A DNA stretch of 64,000 bases from JBBCJT01 sp037190665 (GTDB taxonomy: Bacteria; Pseudomonadota; Alphaproteobacteria; Acetobacterales; Acetobacteraceae): positions 62,001 to 126,000 of the forward strand of contig JBBCJT010000015.1 in assembly GCA_037190665.1 (NCBI GenBank), read 5' to 3'. Both the position numbers and the translations under genes were made by a program. The notes beneath the pieces are model-generated. The model saw nothing but the letters and a program-made list of their open reading frames with translations, was not told the origin of the DNA and searched no databases. Shown here one piece after another: positions 17,751-26,753 of this stretch; the first letter of the stretch is position 1, and each line of letters starts with the position of its first letter.

Positions 17751-18971
17751 ATGGACTCGCTGATCACTGCCGCGGCACGGGCCCTCGCCGCAGGCGATCT
17801 CCTCGGCGCGCTTAACCGCGTTGCCCTGCGTGATGATCCGCCCGCGCTGGCGCTGCGCGGCATCGCCATGGCGCAGCTTGGCGAGTTCGATCGGGCCAAG
17901 ATACTGCTCCGGCGAGCCGCGCGCGCCTTCGGTCCACAGGAGGCGGTCGCCCGCGCGCGCTGCGTCACTGCCGAGGCCGAGATCGCACTCGTCTCGCGCG
18001 ATCTCGGCTGGCCGGAGGATGCGCTCGATGCGGCACGGGCGACACTCGAAGCGCACGGCGACGCCGCGAATGCTGCTCATGCGCGCAATCTCGCGGCCCG
18101 CCGCCTGTTGCTGGTAGGTCGGCCGGACGAAGCCGAGTGCATGCTCTCCGGCGTCGACCCATCACGGCTCTCGCCCGCGTCGCGAGCGGCCTGCGAGTTG
18201 ACGGTCGCCGGGATCGCCATCCGCCGCCTCAGGATGGGGGAAGCACGAGCAGGCTTTGCCCGGGCCGCCGAGGCCGCACGGCAGGCGGACATTCCCGCGC
18301 TTACGGCCGAGGTCGAGAACGCCGCCCGTGTCCTGCACACGCCTGTGGCGCGCATGATCACGCGCCGCGCGGCGCGTCCCGTCCTCCTTGAAGAGGTTGA
18401 GGCACTGCTTGAGTCCGACGCTTTCGTCGTCGACGCCTGCAGCAACGTCGTGCGTGACCAGCGCATAAGAATCCCGCTAGCGACGCGTCCGATCCTGTTC
18501 GCCCTGGTCCGCGCTCTCGGCGAAGCGTGGCCCGATGGCGTATCGAGACAGGCACTCGTCGCGCAGGCCTTTCGCGCCAGGCATGCTGATGAATCGCATC
18601 GGGCGCGGCTCCGTGTCGAGATGGGACGCCTGCGCGCGGAGCTTCGGAGGCTTGCGGAGGTGAACGCGACAAAACATGGCTTCGTGCTGACGCCGCGCCA
18701 CACAGAGAAGGTCGTCGTCCTGGCGCCGCCGGTTGACGAGCAGAACGCGGCGGTACTCGCCCTTCTCGCCGACGGCGAGGCGTGGTCGAGCTCAGCGCTG
18801 GCGATCGCGCTCGGCGCAAGCCCGCGCACGGTGCAGCGCGCGCTCGAACAGCTCGCCGCGGCCGGCAAGGTGCAGTCCTTCAATCGCGGCCGGGCGCGAC
18901 GATGGACGATGTCCTCGGTGCCGGGATTCCCGACAGCCTTGTTACTCCCTGGCCCCCTGCCCGGTGCCTAG
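17751..18971 (+). CDS. Helical-repeat / winged-helix transcriptional regulator
   Basis: A 406-residue protein in three parts. Residues 1-210 are alanine-rich helical repeats resembling TPR (AMAQLGEFDRAKILLRRAAR, EDALDAARATLEAHGDAANA). The middle (ATRPILFALVRALGEAWPDG, then RLRVEMGRLRAELRRL) looks like an OmpR/SARP-style winged helix. The C-terminus (SSSALAIALGASPRTVQRAL) is a second HTH. It starts 111 bp from the divergent DUF899 gene and is followed after 9 bp by a propeller protein. Likely a cytosolic regulator of these neighbours; family-level name uncertain. Confidence 0.7.
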   Translation: MDSLITAAARALAAGDLLGALNRVALRDDPPALALRGIAMAQLGEFDRAKILLRRAARAFGPQEAVARARCVTAEAEIALVSRDLGWPEDALDAARATLEAHGDAANAAHARNLAARRLLLVGRPDEAECMLSGVDPSRLSPASRAACELTVAGIAIRRLRMGEARAGFARAAEAARQADIPALTAEVENAARVLHTPVARMITRRAARPVLLEEVEALLESDAFVVDACSNVVRDQRIRIPLATRPILFALVRALGEAWPDGVSRQALVAQAFRARHADESHRARLRVEMGRLRAELRRLAEVNATKHGFVLTPRHTEKVVVLAPPVDEQNAAVLALLADGEAWSSSALAIALGASPRTVQRALEQLAAAGKVQSFNRGRARRWTMSSVPGFPTALLLPGPLPGA

Positions 18972-18980
18972 AGTCGCGGC

Positions 18981-19613
18981 ATGAAACACGCGCAAGCCCA
19001 CATCATCCGTGAGTACGGACCCTTTCCGGGAGCGGACAACGTTCACGGCGTCACCTTCGATGGCCAGTGCGTCTGGTTTGCTTCCGGCGACAAACTCAAC
19101 GCCTTTGACCCGGAGACGGGTGAGATCGTGCGCTCGATCGATGTCGCCGCGCATGCGGGAACCGCCTTCGATGGCAGGCACCTGTTCCAGATCGCCGAGG
19201 ATCGCATCCAGAAGATCGACCCGGACACCGGTCGCGTGCTCGCCACCATCCCGGCCCCGGGCCAGGGCGGCGACTCCGGGCTCGCCTGGGCCGAGGGCAC
19301 GCTCTGGGTTGGTCAGCATCGCGGCCGCAGAATCCATCAGATCGACCCCGAGACAGGCAAGATCCTGCGCACGATCGAGTCCAAGCGTATCGTCACTGGC
19401 GTCACGTGGATCGACGGCGAGCTCTGGCACGGAACCTGGGAAGGGGACGCGAGCGATGTGAGACGGATCGATCCCGAGACGGGCGAGGTTCTGGAGACGC
19501 TCGAGATGCCGACGGGAGCAGGTGTGTCCGGTCTGGAAGCTGATGGCGGCGACCACTTCTTCTGTGGCGGCGGAAGCAGCGGCAAGGTGCGGACCATCCG
19601 TCGGCCGAAATGA
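18981..19613 (+). CDS. Beta-propeller protein, glutamine cyclotransferase/Vgb-like
   Basis: A 210-residue protein built from repeated blades with the unit I-D-P-E-T-G (AFDPETGEIVRSID, KIDPDTGRVLATI, QIDPETGKILRTIE, RIDPETGEVLETLE). No signal peptide is visible, so it is probably cytosolic. The blades resemble bacterial glutamine cyclotransferase/SMP-30-like propellers, but it is shorter than the classical enzyme and the catalytic role is not evident. It follows the regulator by 9 bp and is probably translated from the same mRNA. Confidence 0.75.
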   Translation: MKHAQAHIIREYGPFPGADNVHGVTFDGQCVWFASGDKLNAFDPETGEIVRSIDVAAHAGTAFDGRHLFQIAEDRIQKIDPDTGRVLATIPAPGQGGDSGLAWAEGTLWVGQHRGRRIHQIDPETGKILRTIESKRIVTGVTWIDGELWHGTWEGDASDVRRIDPETGEVLETLEMPTGAGVSGLEADGGDHFFCGGGSSGKVRTIRRPK

Positions 19614-19724
19614 GCTTCGGCGAGTGGTCGCGACTCCGGGAGTTGCAAGGGACAAGTGATCATTTAGCTTACCCAAGCTGTTCAGGATAACGGACGGTCC
19701 TGAGCTAAGGGGCTTTCGTATCTT

Positions 19725-19952
19725 AACGGCAACATCGGCGCTGACCGGCCGATCGCCGATGCCCAGATCATGCGCCCCCAGATCGAGAGTCACACCGTCG
19801 GCGTGCCGACCCCTCGCCGATCGTCTGCGCCCTGGGGAGGTTCCGTCCCCGATGAGCAGGGGAACGTCCTGACAGGCGGCGCGCAGATGCCTTGCCGCAC
19901 GGCGACCGACGATGCCCGAACCGTCGACGAGGAGGATCGGATCCGGAGACAT
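19725..19952 (-). pseudogene. N-terminal fragment of a Rossmann-fold (saccharopine dehydrogenase-like) protein
   Basis: Beginning at 19952 the minus strand encodes MSPDPILLVDGSGIVGRRAA, a nucleotide-binding Rossmann start, then HLRAACQDVPLLIGDG and DGVTLDLGAHDLGIGDRPVS. After about 76 codons the similarity to the family stops and the frame runs into unrelated sequence antisense to the propeller gene. Only the first blade of the NAD(P)-binding domain survives, so the gene is a deletion remnant. Confidence 0.55.
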
Positions 19953-20019
19953 GGCAATGCCTCCAGGGTTAGGGTTCTGGTGCGACGCCCATGTCCACGA
20001 TTGCGGCTATTGCGATCGG

Positions 20020-20418
20020 TCAGGGTTCGGCCGGTACGCGTGCGATCACCTTGATCTCAAAGTCGAATCCGGCGAGCCAATTGACGCCGACCGCGGTCCA
20101 GTTCGGGTAGGGCGCCCGTGCGAACACGTCGTTCTTCACAGCCATGACCGTGTCGAACTGCTTCTCCGGATCCGTGTGAAAGCTCGTTACGTCGACAATG
20201 TCGTCAAAGGTGCAGCCTCCGGCCGCAAGCGTCGCTTCCAGGTTGGCGAACGCCAACCGGACCTGCGCTTCAAAGTCGGGTTCGGGGGAGCCGTCGGCAC
20301 GGCTTCCCACCTGGCCGGAGACAAACAGCAGATCGCCGGAGCGGATCGCTGCCGAATATCCGTGCGCCTCGTACAGGGCATGGCGGTTCTTGGGGAATAT
20401 CGCATCGCGTTGCGGCAT
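20020..20418 (-). CDS. RidA/YjgF-family protein
   Basis: A 132-residue member of the RidA family (enamine/imine deaminases and relatives). Typical segments are AAIRSGDLLFVSGQVGSRAD, ANLEATLAAGGCTFDDIVDV and PNWTAVGVNWLAGFDFEIKV. The arginine that marks true RidA deaminases (usually in a P-x-R-x-x-V segment) is not present in the usual form; the corresponding region is PNWTAVGV. It may therefore belong to a Rid subfamily without deaminase activity. ATG 20418 has AAAGG upstream. It probably forms a trimer. Confidence 0.87.
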   Translation of the reverse strand: MPQRDAIFPKNRHALYEAHGYSAAIRSGDLLFVSGQVGSRADGSPEPDFEAQVRLAFANLEATLAAGGCTFDDIVDVTSFHTDPEKQFDTVMAVKNDVFARAPYPNWTAVGVNWLAGFDFEIKVIARVPAEP

Positions 20419-20528
20419 GGCTTTGCCTTTCAGCTATCCTTGCCTGCGCGGCGCCGGATCGGCTTCCACCAGGCTTCTGCAACAGATATTGCGTGCGGAG
20501 GCTCACAACCTCCGCACCGGCGTTCGCC

Positions 20529-21356
20529 TCAGGCTCTGATGAAGTTGAGCACATCCGAATTGAAGCGGTCGGCTTCGAGCTGGGCCAGACCATGGCCGGC
20601 GTCTTCATAGACCTTGAGAGTCGCTTTCCGAACCAGTTTGGCAGCCTTCTCTGCGGAAGCCTTGATGGGCACGATCTGGTCGTCGGCGCCATGGATGATC
20701 AGGGTGGGCTTGTCGATGGCCTTGAGGTCGTCGGTGTAGTCGACCTCCGAGAACTCCCGAATGCAGTCGTGCTGGCCCTTGATGCCGCCTGCGAGCCCTT
20801 GCAGGCGGAAGCTCTCGCGAAAACCCTCGTTGACGCTGACGCCCGGCCGGTTGAACCCGTAGAATGGGATCGTCAGGTCGTAGTAGAACTGCGATCGGTT
20901 GGCCGCGACGCCGGCCCGGATGCCATCGAAGGCCTCCATCGGCGTGCCCTCGGGATTGTCGGCGGTCTTCAGCATTAGCGGCGGCACGGCGCCGACGAGG
21001 ACGACCTTGGCGACCCGACGCGAGTCATGCCGCCCGATATAGTGGGCGACCTCGCCACCGCCGGTCGAATGGCCGATCATTGCAGTATTTATGAGGTCTA
21101 GCTTCTCGATCATCTCTGCCAGATCGTCGGCATACTGATCCATGTTGTTGCCGTCCCAAGGCTGGTCGGAGCGCCCATGTCCGCGCCGGTCATGGGCGAT
21201 GACGCGATAGCCGTTCGCGCCGAAGAAAAGCATCTGAGCGTCCCACGCGTCCGAGGACAGCGGCCAGCCATGGGCGAAGACGATCGGCTGGCCGCTACGC
21301 GGACCCCAGTCCTTATAGAAGATGCTCGTGCCATCCTTGGTGGTGATGGTCGCCAT
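20529..21356 (-). CDS. Alpha/beta hydrolase (non-heme chloroperoxidase-like)
   Basis: A 275-residue hydrolase of the cofactor-free haloperoxidase/arylesterase group. It shows the oxyanion-hole region VFAHGWPLSSDAW, the nucleophile elbow IGHSTGGGE (Ser), Asp in IHGADDQIVP and His in EDAGHGLAQLE. A strong AGGAG precedes ATG 21356. Upstream on the same strand there is no further gene; 21357-21759 holds only a short tandem repeat. Confidence 0.93.
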   Translation of the reverse strand: MATITTKDGTSIFYKDWGPRSGQPIVFAHGWPLSSDAWDAQMLFFGANGYRVIAHDRRGHGRSDQPWDGNNMDQYADDLAEMIEKLDLINTAMIGHSTGGGEVAHYIGRHDSRRVAKVVLVGAVPPLMLKTADNPEGTPMEAFDGIRAGVAANRSQFYYDLTIPFYGFNRPGVSVNEGFRESFRLQGLAGGIKGQHDCIREFSEVDYTDDLKAIDKPTLIIHGADDQIVPIKASAEKAAKLVRKATLKVYEDAGHGLAQLEADRFNSDVLNFIRA

Positions 21357-21759
21357 GATGAGGTCTCCTTCTGATTGCGCTGCGGTGGGTGCCGCGAGGA
21401 TGCGAGGGGATGAGAGGAGTGCCCAAACCGGTTCCAAGACAGTTTCGCGACGGGCGAAGCCGATGTTCAGCGTGACCATCGTCCCCCTTTGTCCACTCCG
21501 GCCAGCGCATCGACTGTGCTGGCCTCTGGATCGCGACATATTCGATGCCAGAGCAGTTCGCTGGGGGGCCTGAGGCGCGCCTGGCCTCGCCCTGCGAAGA
21601 AGGCAGCATGGCCCATGGTCGTTGATCCCGCCAACCTCATGAGGGTTGGACGGTCTTCCTATCGAGGGGGATGACGAGGCTTGAGAGGCAGTTAGCCGTT
21701 TAGAGGCAGTTAGCCGTTTCCCGGCGCCTCCTTCAAGATTCTCGTCATCTCCGCTCGGA
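21357..21759. other. Intergenic region without a recognisable gene
   Basis: This 400-bp stretch between the alpha/beta hydrolase start and the isochorismatase stop has open frames in several phases, but none with protein-like composition or a ribosome site. The only structure I see is the 18-bp tandem repeat at 21684-21719. The hydrolase promoter should lie near 21370-21450. Confidence 0.5.
21684..21719. repeat. 18-bp perfect tandem duplication
   Basis: AGAGGCAGTTAGCCGTTT occurs twice head to tail with no spacer. It lies in intergenic DNA about 40 bp beyond the end of the isochorismatase gene. It looks like a recent slippage duplication. Confidence 0.85.
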
Positions 21760-22413
21760 TCAGGCTGCGGCGCTTGGGACCGGCGTGTTAAGCAGCTGCT
21801 GTTCCCACAGATAAGCAATGCCGCTGCCGGCGGCATGCTGCTTGACGACTTCGTTCAGCGCGCGTGCCGTTTCGATCCGGGCCCAATCGCGCTGCCATTC
21901 AGCTGCCAGCGCCATCCAGGTCATCATGTTCGCGCCGGCCGCGATCATGCGCTGGATGGCTACCTCGTGGGCCTCGACCGAAACGGCGCCCGAAGCATCG
22001 GTGATGACTGTCACATCCCAGCCCTCGCCGAGGGCCTGGATCACCGGCATCGCGACGCAGATTTCGGTCCACAGGCCCGCGATGATCAGCTGCTTGCGGC
22101 CTGTCGCCTTGACCGCGTCGACCACCTTCCGATCTTCCCAGGTGTTGATGAACGTCCGGTCGATCACCTCCTGGCCGGGGAACACATCGGTGATCTGCTG
22201 AAAGATGAGGCCGCCGCGATCGGCGACTACGCTCGTCAGGATTGTAGGGACGCCGAAGACCTTGGCGGCCTTCGCCAGCGCCGTCGAATTGTTGACCACG
22301 ATATGCGGATCGTGGCTGTTCAGATTCGCGAGCTGGTAAGGTTGGTGGTCGATCAGAACGAGTACGGAGTCTTCGGGACGAAGGAGCGACTTGAGGCCGT
22401 TGCGAAAGGTCAT
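21760..22413 (-). CDS. Isochorismatase-family cysteine hydrolase
   Basis: A 217-residue protein of the isochorismatase/nicotinamidase-like superfamily. The catalytic Asp lies in VLVLIDHQPYQLANL and the nucleophilic Cys in LIIAGLWTEICVAMP. The cis-peptide region and HEVAIQRMIAAGANMMTW C-terminal signature fit the YcaC-like subgroup of octameric hydrolases, whose substrates are mostly unknown. It is divergent from a LysR regulator (141-bp gap), its likely controller. Confidence 0.9.
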   Translation of the reverse strand: MTFRNGLKSLLRPEDSVLVLIDHQPYQLANLNSHDPHIVVNNSTALAKAAKVFGVPTILTSVVADRGGLIFQQITDVFPGQEVIDRTFINTWEDRKVVDAVKATGRKQLIIAGLWTEICVAMPVIQALGEGWDVTVITDASGAVSVEAHEVAIQRMIAAGANMMTWMALAAEWQRDWARIETARALNEVVKQHAAGSGIAYLWEQQLLNTPVPSAAA

Positions 22414-22554
22414 GACTATCCTCTGCTGCCGTTGCGAGTAATTGATGCCCGTCTGCCGAGCGATATGCGTCGAAGGCAGTGTTGCCTGTAGGCCGGTAAT
22501 GCCGTTCCTGCCGGCGATGAGATAGTGCTTCCTTGTGTCAAGCTGTGTCGCAGA

Positions 22555-23442
22555 ATGAGGAACGCAGGATTGGATATCGAAGAGCTGCGGACGTTCGTGG
22601 ACGTTGCCGATGCTGGTGGCATTTCGCCCGCCGCGCAGCGGCTTGGCGTCTCCAAGTCGATCGTCAGCCGGCGGCTCGCCCGGCTTGAAGCGGACCTTGG
22701 CGTCCAGCTTCTTGCGCGAACCACCCGCGGTGCCTCTCTCACGGAAGCGGGAGCCACGTTCCGAGACTACGCAGCCAGAGCCTGCGCCGAGATTGAAACG
22801 GCCCGGGAAACAATCTTGCCCGCTGGTGACCTGCGCGGTCGCTTGCGAGTTGCGGTGCCGATCTCTTTCGGCCCGACTCACTTCGCTTCCCTGCTCGCGG
22901 AAATGGCACGACGCCATCCGCAACTCGAAGTTTATACCTCGTACAGTGATCGCTTCGTCGATCTCGTCGCAGAGGGTTTCGATTGCGCGATCCGGGTTGG
23001 TTACCTGCAGGACTCCAGCCTGATCGCGAGACGGGTCGGGCCGATCTATGGAAAGCTGGTCGCGAGTCCGGCTTACATTAAAGCGCACGGCTCCCCTGAG
23101 ACGCCGGAGGAACTTGTCGTCCATCAAGCCCTCATGCAGGGCACCGAAGCTTGGCAGTTTATGGATGGCGACAAGATCGTCACAGTTCGCCCGCAGGGGC
23201 GCTTCAAGGCCGACAATGCCACAGCTCTCGCCGCCGCCGCATTAGCAGGGCTCGGCATTGCTTGGATCCCCGATGGGGTGACGCATGAATATGTGGCCTC
23301 CGGCGCGCTTGTTCCGGTCATGACACGCTATCCGCCACCACCGGCAGGTGCATATGTCATCCGGCCGCCTGGTCAGCATCCCTCACGGAGGGTACGGGTC
23401 CTCACCGATATGCTGATCGAGTGTTTCGAGCAGGGATCCTAA
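22555..23442 (+). CDS. LysR-family transcriptional regulator
   Basis: A 295-residue LysR-type regulator. The N-terminal HTH reads LRTFVDVADAGGISPAAQRL followed by GVSKSIVSRRLARLEADLGV. The effector domain begins at LRGRLRVAVPISFGPTHFAS and belongs to the DsdC/AaeR-like group with a short C-terminus. I chose ATG 22555 because it gives the standard N-terminal length; an ATG ten codons upstream is less likely. Divergent from the isochorismatase gene. Confidence 0.92.
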   Translation: MRNAGLDIEELRTFVDVADAGGISPAAQRLGVSKSIVSRRLARLEADLGVQLLARTTRGASLTEAGATFRDYAARACAEIETARETILPAGDLRGRLRVAVPISFGPTHFASLLAEMARRHPQLEVYTSYSDRFVDLVAEGFDCAIRVGYLQDSSLIARRVGPIYGKLVASPAYIKAHGSPETPEELVVHQALMQGTEAWQFMDGDKIVTVRPQGRFKADNATALAAAALAGLGIAWIPDGVTHEYVASGALVPVMTRYPPPPAGAYVIRPPGQHPSRRVRVLTDMLIECFEQGS

Positions 23443-23599
23443 GTGGCGTAAACTGCGCGTCTGAGTGGCCCATCGACTCTGATGGTCTGATCACGAAAGG
23501 ATCTGCCTAGGGCAGCGAACGCGCTGAATCACCTATCTTCAGCCAGATCTGGGCAGGATTGCTTCCGCAGGCGGCTGCTGAGGCTCCTCGTTGGATAGA

Positions 23600-24676
23600 C
23601 TAATGCCTCACTACAAACTGCCGGTACCGGAAGCGTGCCGCGCTGGCCTCTGCCAATGCTGTAGCCAGCAGTGCATGATGCGGCGACAACGCGCAGGCTG
23701 GGTCCGTCGCGCCAGCATCGCCGGTCAACGCGAAGGCCTGGCAGCGGCAGCCCCCCCAGTCGCGCTCGGCGTGCGCGCAGCCCCGGCAGGGCGCGGGCAT
23801 CCAGTCCGTACCGCGGAAGCGATTGAAGGCCTCGCTCTCCTCCCAGGCCGCGTGCAGCGAGGTCTCGCGCACATTCGGGAAGCTCATGCCGGTGATGGAT
23901 TCCGCAGCGTGGCAGGGCAGCACATGGCCGGCCGGCGACACCACCAGGAAGGCGTTGCCCCAGCCGCCCATGCAGGCCTTCGGCCGCGCCGCGTGGTAGT
24001 CCGGCACGACATAGTCGATCACGAGCCGACCCTCATGCGCCTCGCGGGCGGCTGTGACGATCCGCGTCGCCTCATCGAGCTGCACGCGCGTCGGCAACAG
24101 CGCGTCGCGATTGGCCAGTGCCCAGCCGTAATACTGGACATGCGCGACCTCCAGCCGTGCCGCACCCCAGGCCAGCGCGAGGTCGATCAGCAGCGGCAGG
24201 TTATGCAGGTTCTGCCGGTGGACGACGGCGTTGAGCGTCAGCGTCAGTCCCGCCTCGCGCACCAGCCGCGCGGCGGCTTCCTTGCGGGCGTGCGCGCCCT
24301 TCATGCCGCCGATCCGCTCCGAACCTGTCTCCTCAGCGTCCTGAACCGAGATCTGGACGTGATCCAGCCCCACCGCCACCAGCCGCGTCATCAGAGCAGC
24401 ATCGAGCAATACGCCCGCAGTGATGAGGTTGGTGTAGAGCCCCGCATCCCGCGCGGCCGCGACAATGGCGGTGATATCGCGCCGCGCGGTCGGCTCGCCG
24501 CCTGACAGATGCACCTGCAGGCAGCCGAGTTCGGCCGCTTCGATGAAGACGCGCGCCCACTCCGCGGTGGTCAACTCGCCCGAGGCGCGGGTCAGTTCGA
24601 CCGGGTTCGAGCAATAGGGACAGCGCAGGGGGCAGCGATGCGTCAGCTCGGCCAGCAGCGCCAGCGGCGCCCTCAT
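23600..24676 (-). CDS. pqqE: PqqA peptide cyclase (radical SAM)
   Basis: A 358-residue radical SAM enzyme that forms the C-C bond between Glu and Tyr of PqqA. The SAM-cluster motif is THRCPLRCPYCSN (C-x3-C-x2-C), with the SAM-binding LSGGEP following. The C-terminal SPASM region carries the auxiliary-cluster cysteines in CMGGWGN, LPCHAAE and APCRGCAHAERDWGGCRCQA. Start ATG overlaps the pqqD stop (ATGA). Last gene of the pqqA-E operon. Confidence 0.97.
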   Translation of the reverse strand: MRAPLALLAELTHRCPLRCPYCSNPVELTRASGELTTAEWARVFIEAAELGCLQVHLSGGEPTARRDITAIVAAARDAGLYTNLITAGVLLDAALMTRLVAVGLDHVQISVQDAEETGSERIGGMKGAHARKEAAARLVREAGLTLTLNAVVHRQNLHNLPLLIDLALAWGAARLEVAHVQYYGWALANRDALLPTRVQLDEATRIVTAAREAHEGRLVIDYVVPDYHAARPKACMGGWGNAFLVVSPAGHVLPCHAAESITGMSFPNVRETSLHAAWEESEAFNRFRGTDWMPAPCRGCAHAERDWGGCRCQAFALTGDAGATDPACALSPHHALLATALAEASAARFRYRQFVVRH

Positions 24677-24930
24677 CCGCTCAACGCCCCGCGCGTCACA
24701 AGATCGTCCAGCATGGCGCGCACGTCGGCAGCAATTTCATCCCGTGGCGCGTCGAACTTCGCGGCCAGCGCATCGACAATCGCCTCCACGTCGCGCGCGC
24801 CATCGACCAGGCGCAGCACTTCAAGCGCCGTCTCGTCCGGCACGAACATCCGCTCCGGCGCCATGACCACCCACCGCGCCCGCGCCTTGTCGTGATTCAG
24901 CCGGACGCCCGGGGCGAAACGCGGGATCAT
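24673..24930 (-). CDS. pqqD: PQQ biosynthesis peptide chaperone
   Basis: An 85-residue RRE-domain protein that binds PqqA and presents it to PqqE. It starts IPRFAPGVRLNHDKARARWV and contains the typical winged-helix region DETALEVLRLVDGARDVEAI. ATG 24930 overlaps the pqqC stop; the C-terminus overlaps the pqqE start. Confidence 0.95.
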   Translation of the reverse strand: MIPRFAPGVRLNHDKARARWVVMAPERMFVPDETALEVLRLVDGARDVEAIVDALAAKFDAPRDEIAADVRAMLDDLVTRGALSG

Positions 24931-25649
24931 GGCCGGAAGGCGCCCGGCGGCGTCATGCCCGGGGCGACATAGGCGAAATGCAGAGCATCGAGCTGCGCCC
25001 AGAGCAGATCGCACTTGAACCGCAGCGCGGCAAGCGCCTGCGCCTGCCGTTCCTCGGTCGTCGCATGGTCCCGCACATAGGCGATCGCGAAGGCCACGTC
25101 CTGCGGGGCCTGGGTCAGACGGGGCGTGAAATAGGCGAGCGTCTCCGGGGTGAGGAAGTCGTAGTTGCGGAGCATGCCCGAGACGCGTTGCGAGATGATG
25201 TCGGGCGCGAACATCTCCGTCAGCGAGGAGGCGATGGCCTCCAGCAGCGACGCCTCCCGGACGAAGCGGACATAGGCGTCAACCGCGAAACGCGTGGCGG
25301 GCAGCAGCCCGGCGAGCGACACGACGTAATCGCGATCCAGCCCAAGTCCATCGGTCAGCGCCAGCCAACGTTCGACGCCGCCGGGATGGCCGCCATCGCC
25401 GTCATGATCCACCAGCCGGCGGCGCCATTCGCGGCGCAGTTCCGGCGTCGGCAGCCGCGCCAGGAGCGATGCATCCTTGGCCGGAATGGACGCCTGGTAA
25501 TAGTAGCGGTTCAGCGCCCAGGCCTGCACCTGCCCCCTGGTGAGCTTCCCGCCATGCAGCAGGTGATGGAAGGGATGATGGATGTGATAGCGCTCCTCCC
25601 CGATGGCGCGGAGCGCGGCTTCCAATCCGTCGGACGACAGCAGGGTCAC
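24927..25649 (-). CDS. pqqC: Pyrroloquinoline-quinone synthase
   Basis: A 240-residue cofactor-less oxidase that performs the last ring closure and eight-electron oxidation to PQQ. Helical TENA/THI-4-like fold with the active-site segments YHIHHPFHHLLHGG and ALNRYYYQASIPAKDA, and a conserved His/Tyr/Arg set (RRRLVDHDGD). GTG start overlapping the pqqB stop (GTGA). Confidence 0.96.
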   Translation of the reverse strand: MTLLSSDGLEAALRAIGEERYHIHHPFHHLLHGGKLTRGQVQAWALNRYYYQASIPAKDASLLARLPTPELRREWRRRLVDHDGDGGHPGGVERWLALTDGLGLDRDYVVSLAGLLPATRFAVDAYVRFVREASLLEAIASSLTEMFAPDIISQRVSGMLRNYDFLTPETLAYFTPRLTQAPQDVAFAIAYVRDHATTEERQAQALAALRFKCDLLWAQLDALHFAYVAPGMTPPGAFRP

Positions 25650-26548
25650 AGGCGGATCTCCATCCCATCCTCGGCCACCTCCCAGCCGGCGGCATCCAGA
25701 TGCGTGCGCTCCGGGCTGTCGGCCAGCAGGGCGGGGTTGGTGTTGTTGATATGGACGAAGATGCGTCGCGTCACAGGGATTCCGACGAAGGCGTCGAGCG
25801 TCGAGCCCGCCCCGACCATCGGCATATGCCCCATCCGGCGCCCGGTCTTGGGGCCGGCGCCGAGCCGGATCATCTCGTCATCGGTGAACAGCGTGCCGTC
25901 GAACAACACGCAATCCGACCCCGCAAGACGCGCCCGGAGCGCGTCGGTCATCATCGCGCACCCGGGGATGTAATGCAGCGTCCCGCTTCCCGCCGACAGC
26001 ATCACGCCCAACGCCTCGCCGCCCTCCGCGATCCCGGGGTCCTCGCCGCTTTCGGCATGGAGCGGCACCTTGCCGGGGACGGCATAGACGGTGACGCAGA
26101 TACCCAGCACCTCGAAAGGGCGTTCCGGCTGGATCGCCTCGCGCCGGACATGCGCCGGATCGAGCGCCCGGAAGATGGGATTGTCATCAAGCACAGCGAG
26201 CGTCGACGGAACGCCCATCACCGCGAGGTCATGCCGTTCCCGCAAATGGAGAAGACCGGCGATGGCGTCGATCTCGGCCCCGGTCAGCAGGACTGCGCGG
26301 ATCGGCGAGTTCCGCACCGGGTTCGGCCTTGGATGCAATGCCGCTGTCGCGGCGATCTGCTGGCGAAGATCGGGGCTGGCATTCACCAGCAGCCAGCGTT
26401 CGCCATCCGCCGAGACAGCGAGGCTCGCCTGGGTTCGCGGGAGCGCGGCGGGGTCGCCCGCCCGCGCGCGCGTGCAACCGCGCCCGGCCGAATTCCATTG
26501 TGGAAACCCGCCGCCGGCCGCGGCGCCAAGCACGATCGCCCGGAGCAT
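25646..26548 (-). CDS. pqqB: PQQ biosynthesis protein B
   Basis: A 300-residue metallo-beta-lactamase-fold protein thought to hydroxylate the Glu-Tyr intermediate. The start LRAIVLGAAAGGGFPQWNSA is the hallmark. Later landmarks are LVNASPDLRQQI and FVHINNTNPAL. The cysteine pair seen in many PqqB (C-x-C) is represented by RGCTRARAG only, so one Cys of that zinc knuckle is not in the usual place. ATG 26548 chosen from the conserved N-terminus. Confidence 0.96.
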   Translation of the reverse strand: MLRAIVLGAAAGGGFPQWNSAGRGCTRARAGDPAALPRTQASLAVSADGERWLLVNASPDLRQQIAATAALHPRPNPVRNSPIRAVLLTGAEIDAIAGLLHLRERHDLAVMGVPSTLAVLDDNPIFRALDPAHVRREAIQPERPFEVLGICVTVYAVPGKVPLHAESGEDPGIAEGGEALGVMLSAGSGTLHYIPGCAMMTDALRARLAGSDCVLFDGTLFTDDEMIRLGAGPKTGRRMGHMPMVGAGSTLDAFVGIPVTRRIFVHINNTNPALLADSPERTHLDAAGWEVAEDGMEIRL

Positions 26549-26570
26549 CACGCAGCCCCGGACGCCGGCA

Positions 26571-26651
26571 TCACCTGATCTCGGCGCAGGCGTAGCCGTT
26601 GATCTCAAGCGCCAGAGAGATTTCGACGATCTTGGGCTTCTTCCAGGCCAT
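26571..26651 (-). CDS. pqqA: PQQ precursor peptide
   Basis: A 26-residue ribosomal precursor of PQQ. It begins MAWKKPKIVEISLALEING and contains the conserved E-x3-Y pair (Glu16 and Tyr20), which PqqE crosslinks and which becomes the cofactor. GGAGG precedes the ATG at the correct distance. It is the first gene of pqqABCDE; pqqB starts 22 bp after its stop. Confidence 0.97.
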   Translation of the reverse strand: MAWKKPKIVEISLALEINGYACAEIR

Positions 26652-26753
26652 GAAAAACCTCCTTCTTGCTTGGCGCCGGCATACTGCCGGCAGGCCAGAC
26701 ATGCTGTGCGCGCGCCGCCATATCAAGGATCGCTCGACCGGCACCGCAATCAC

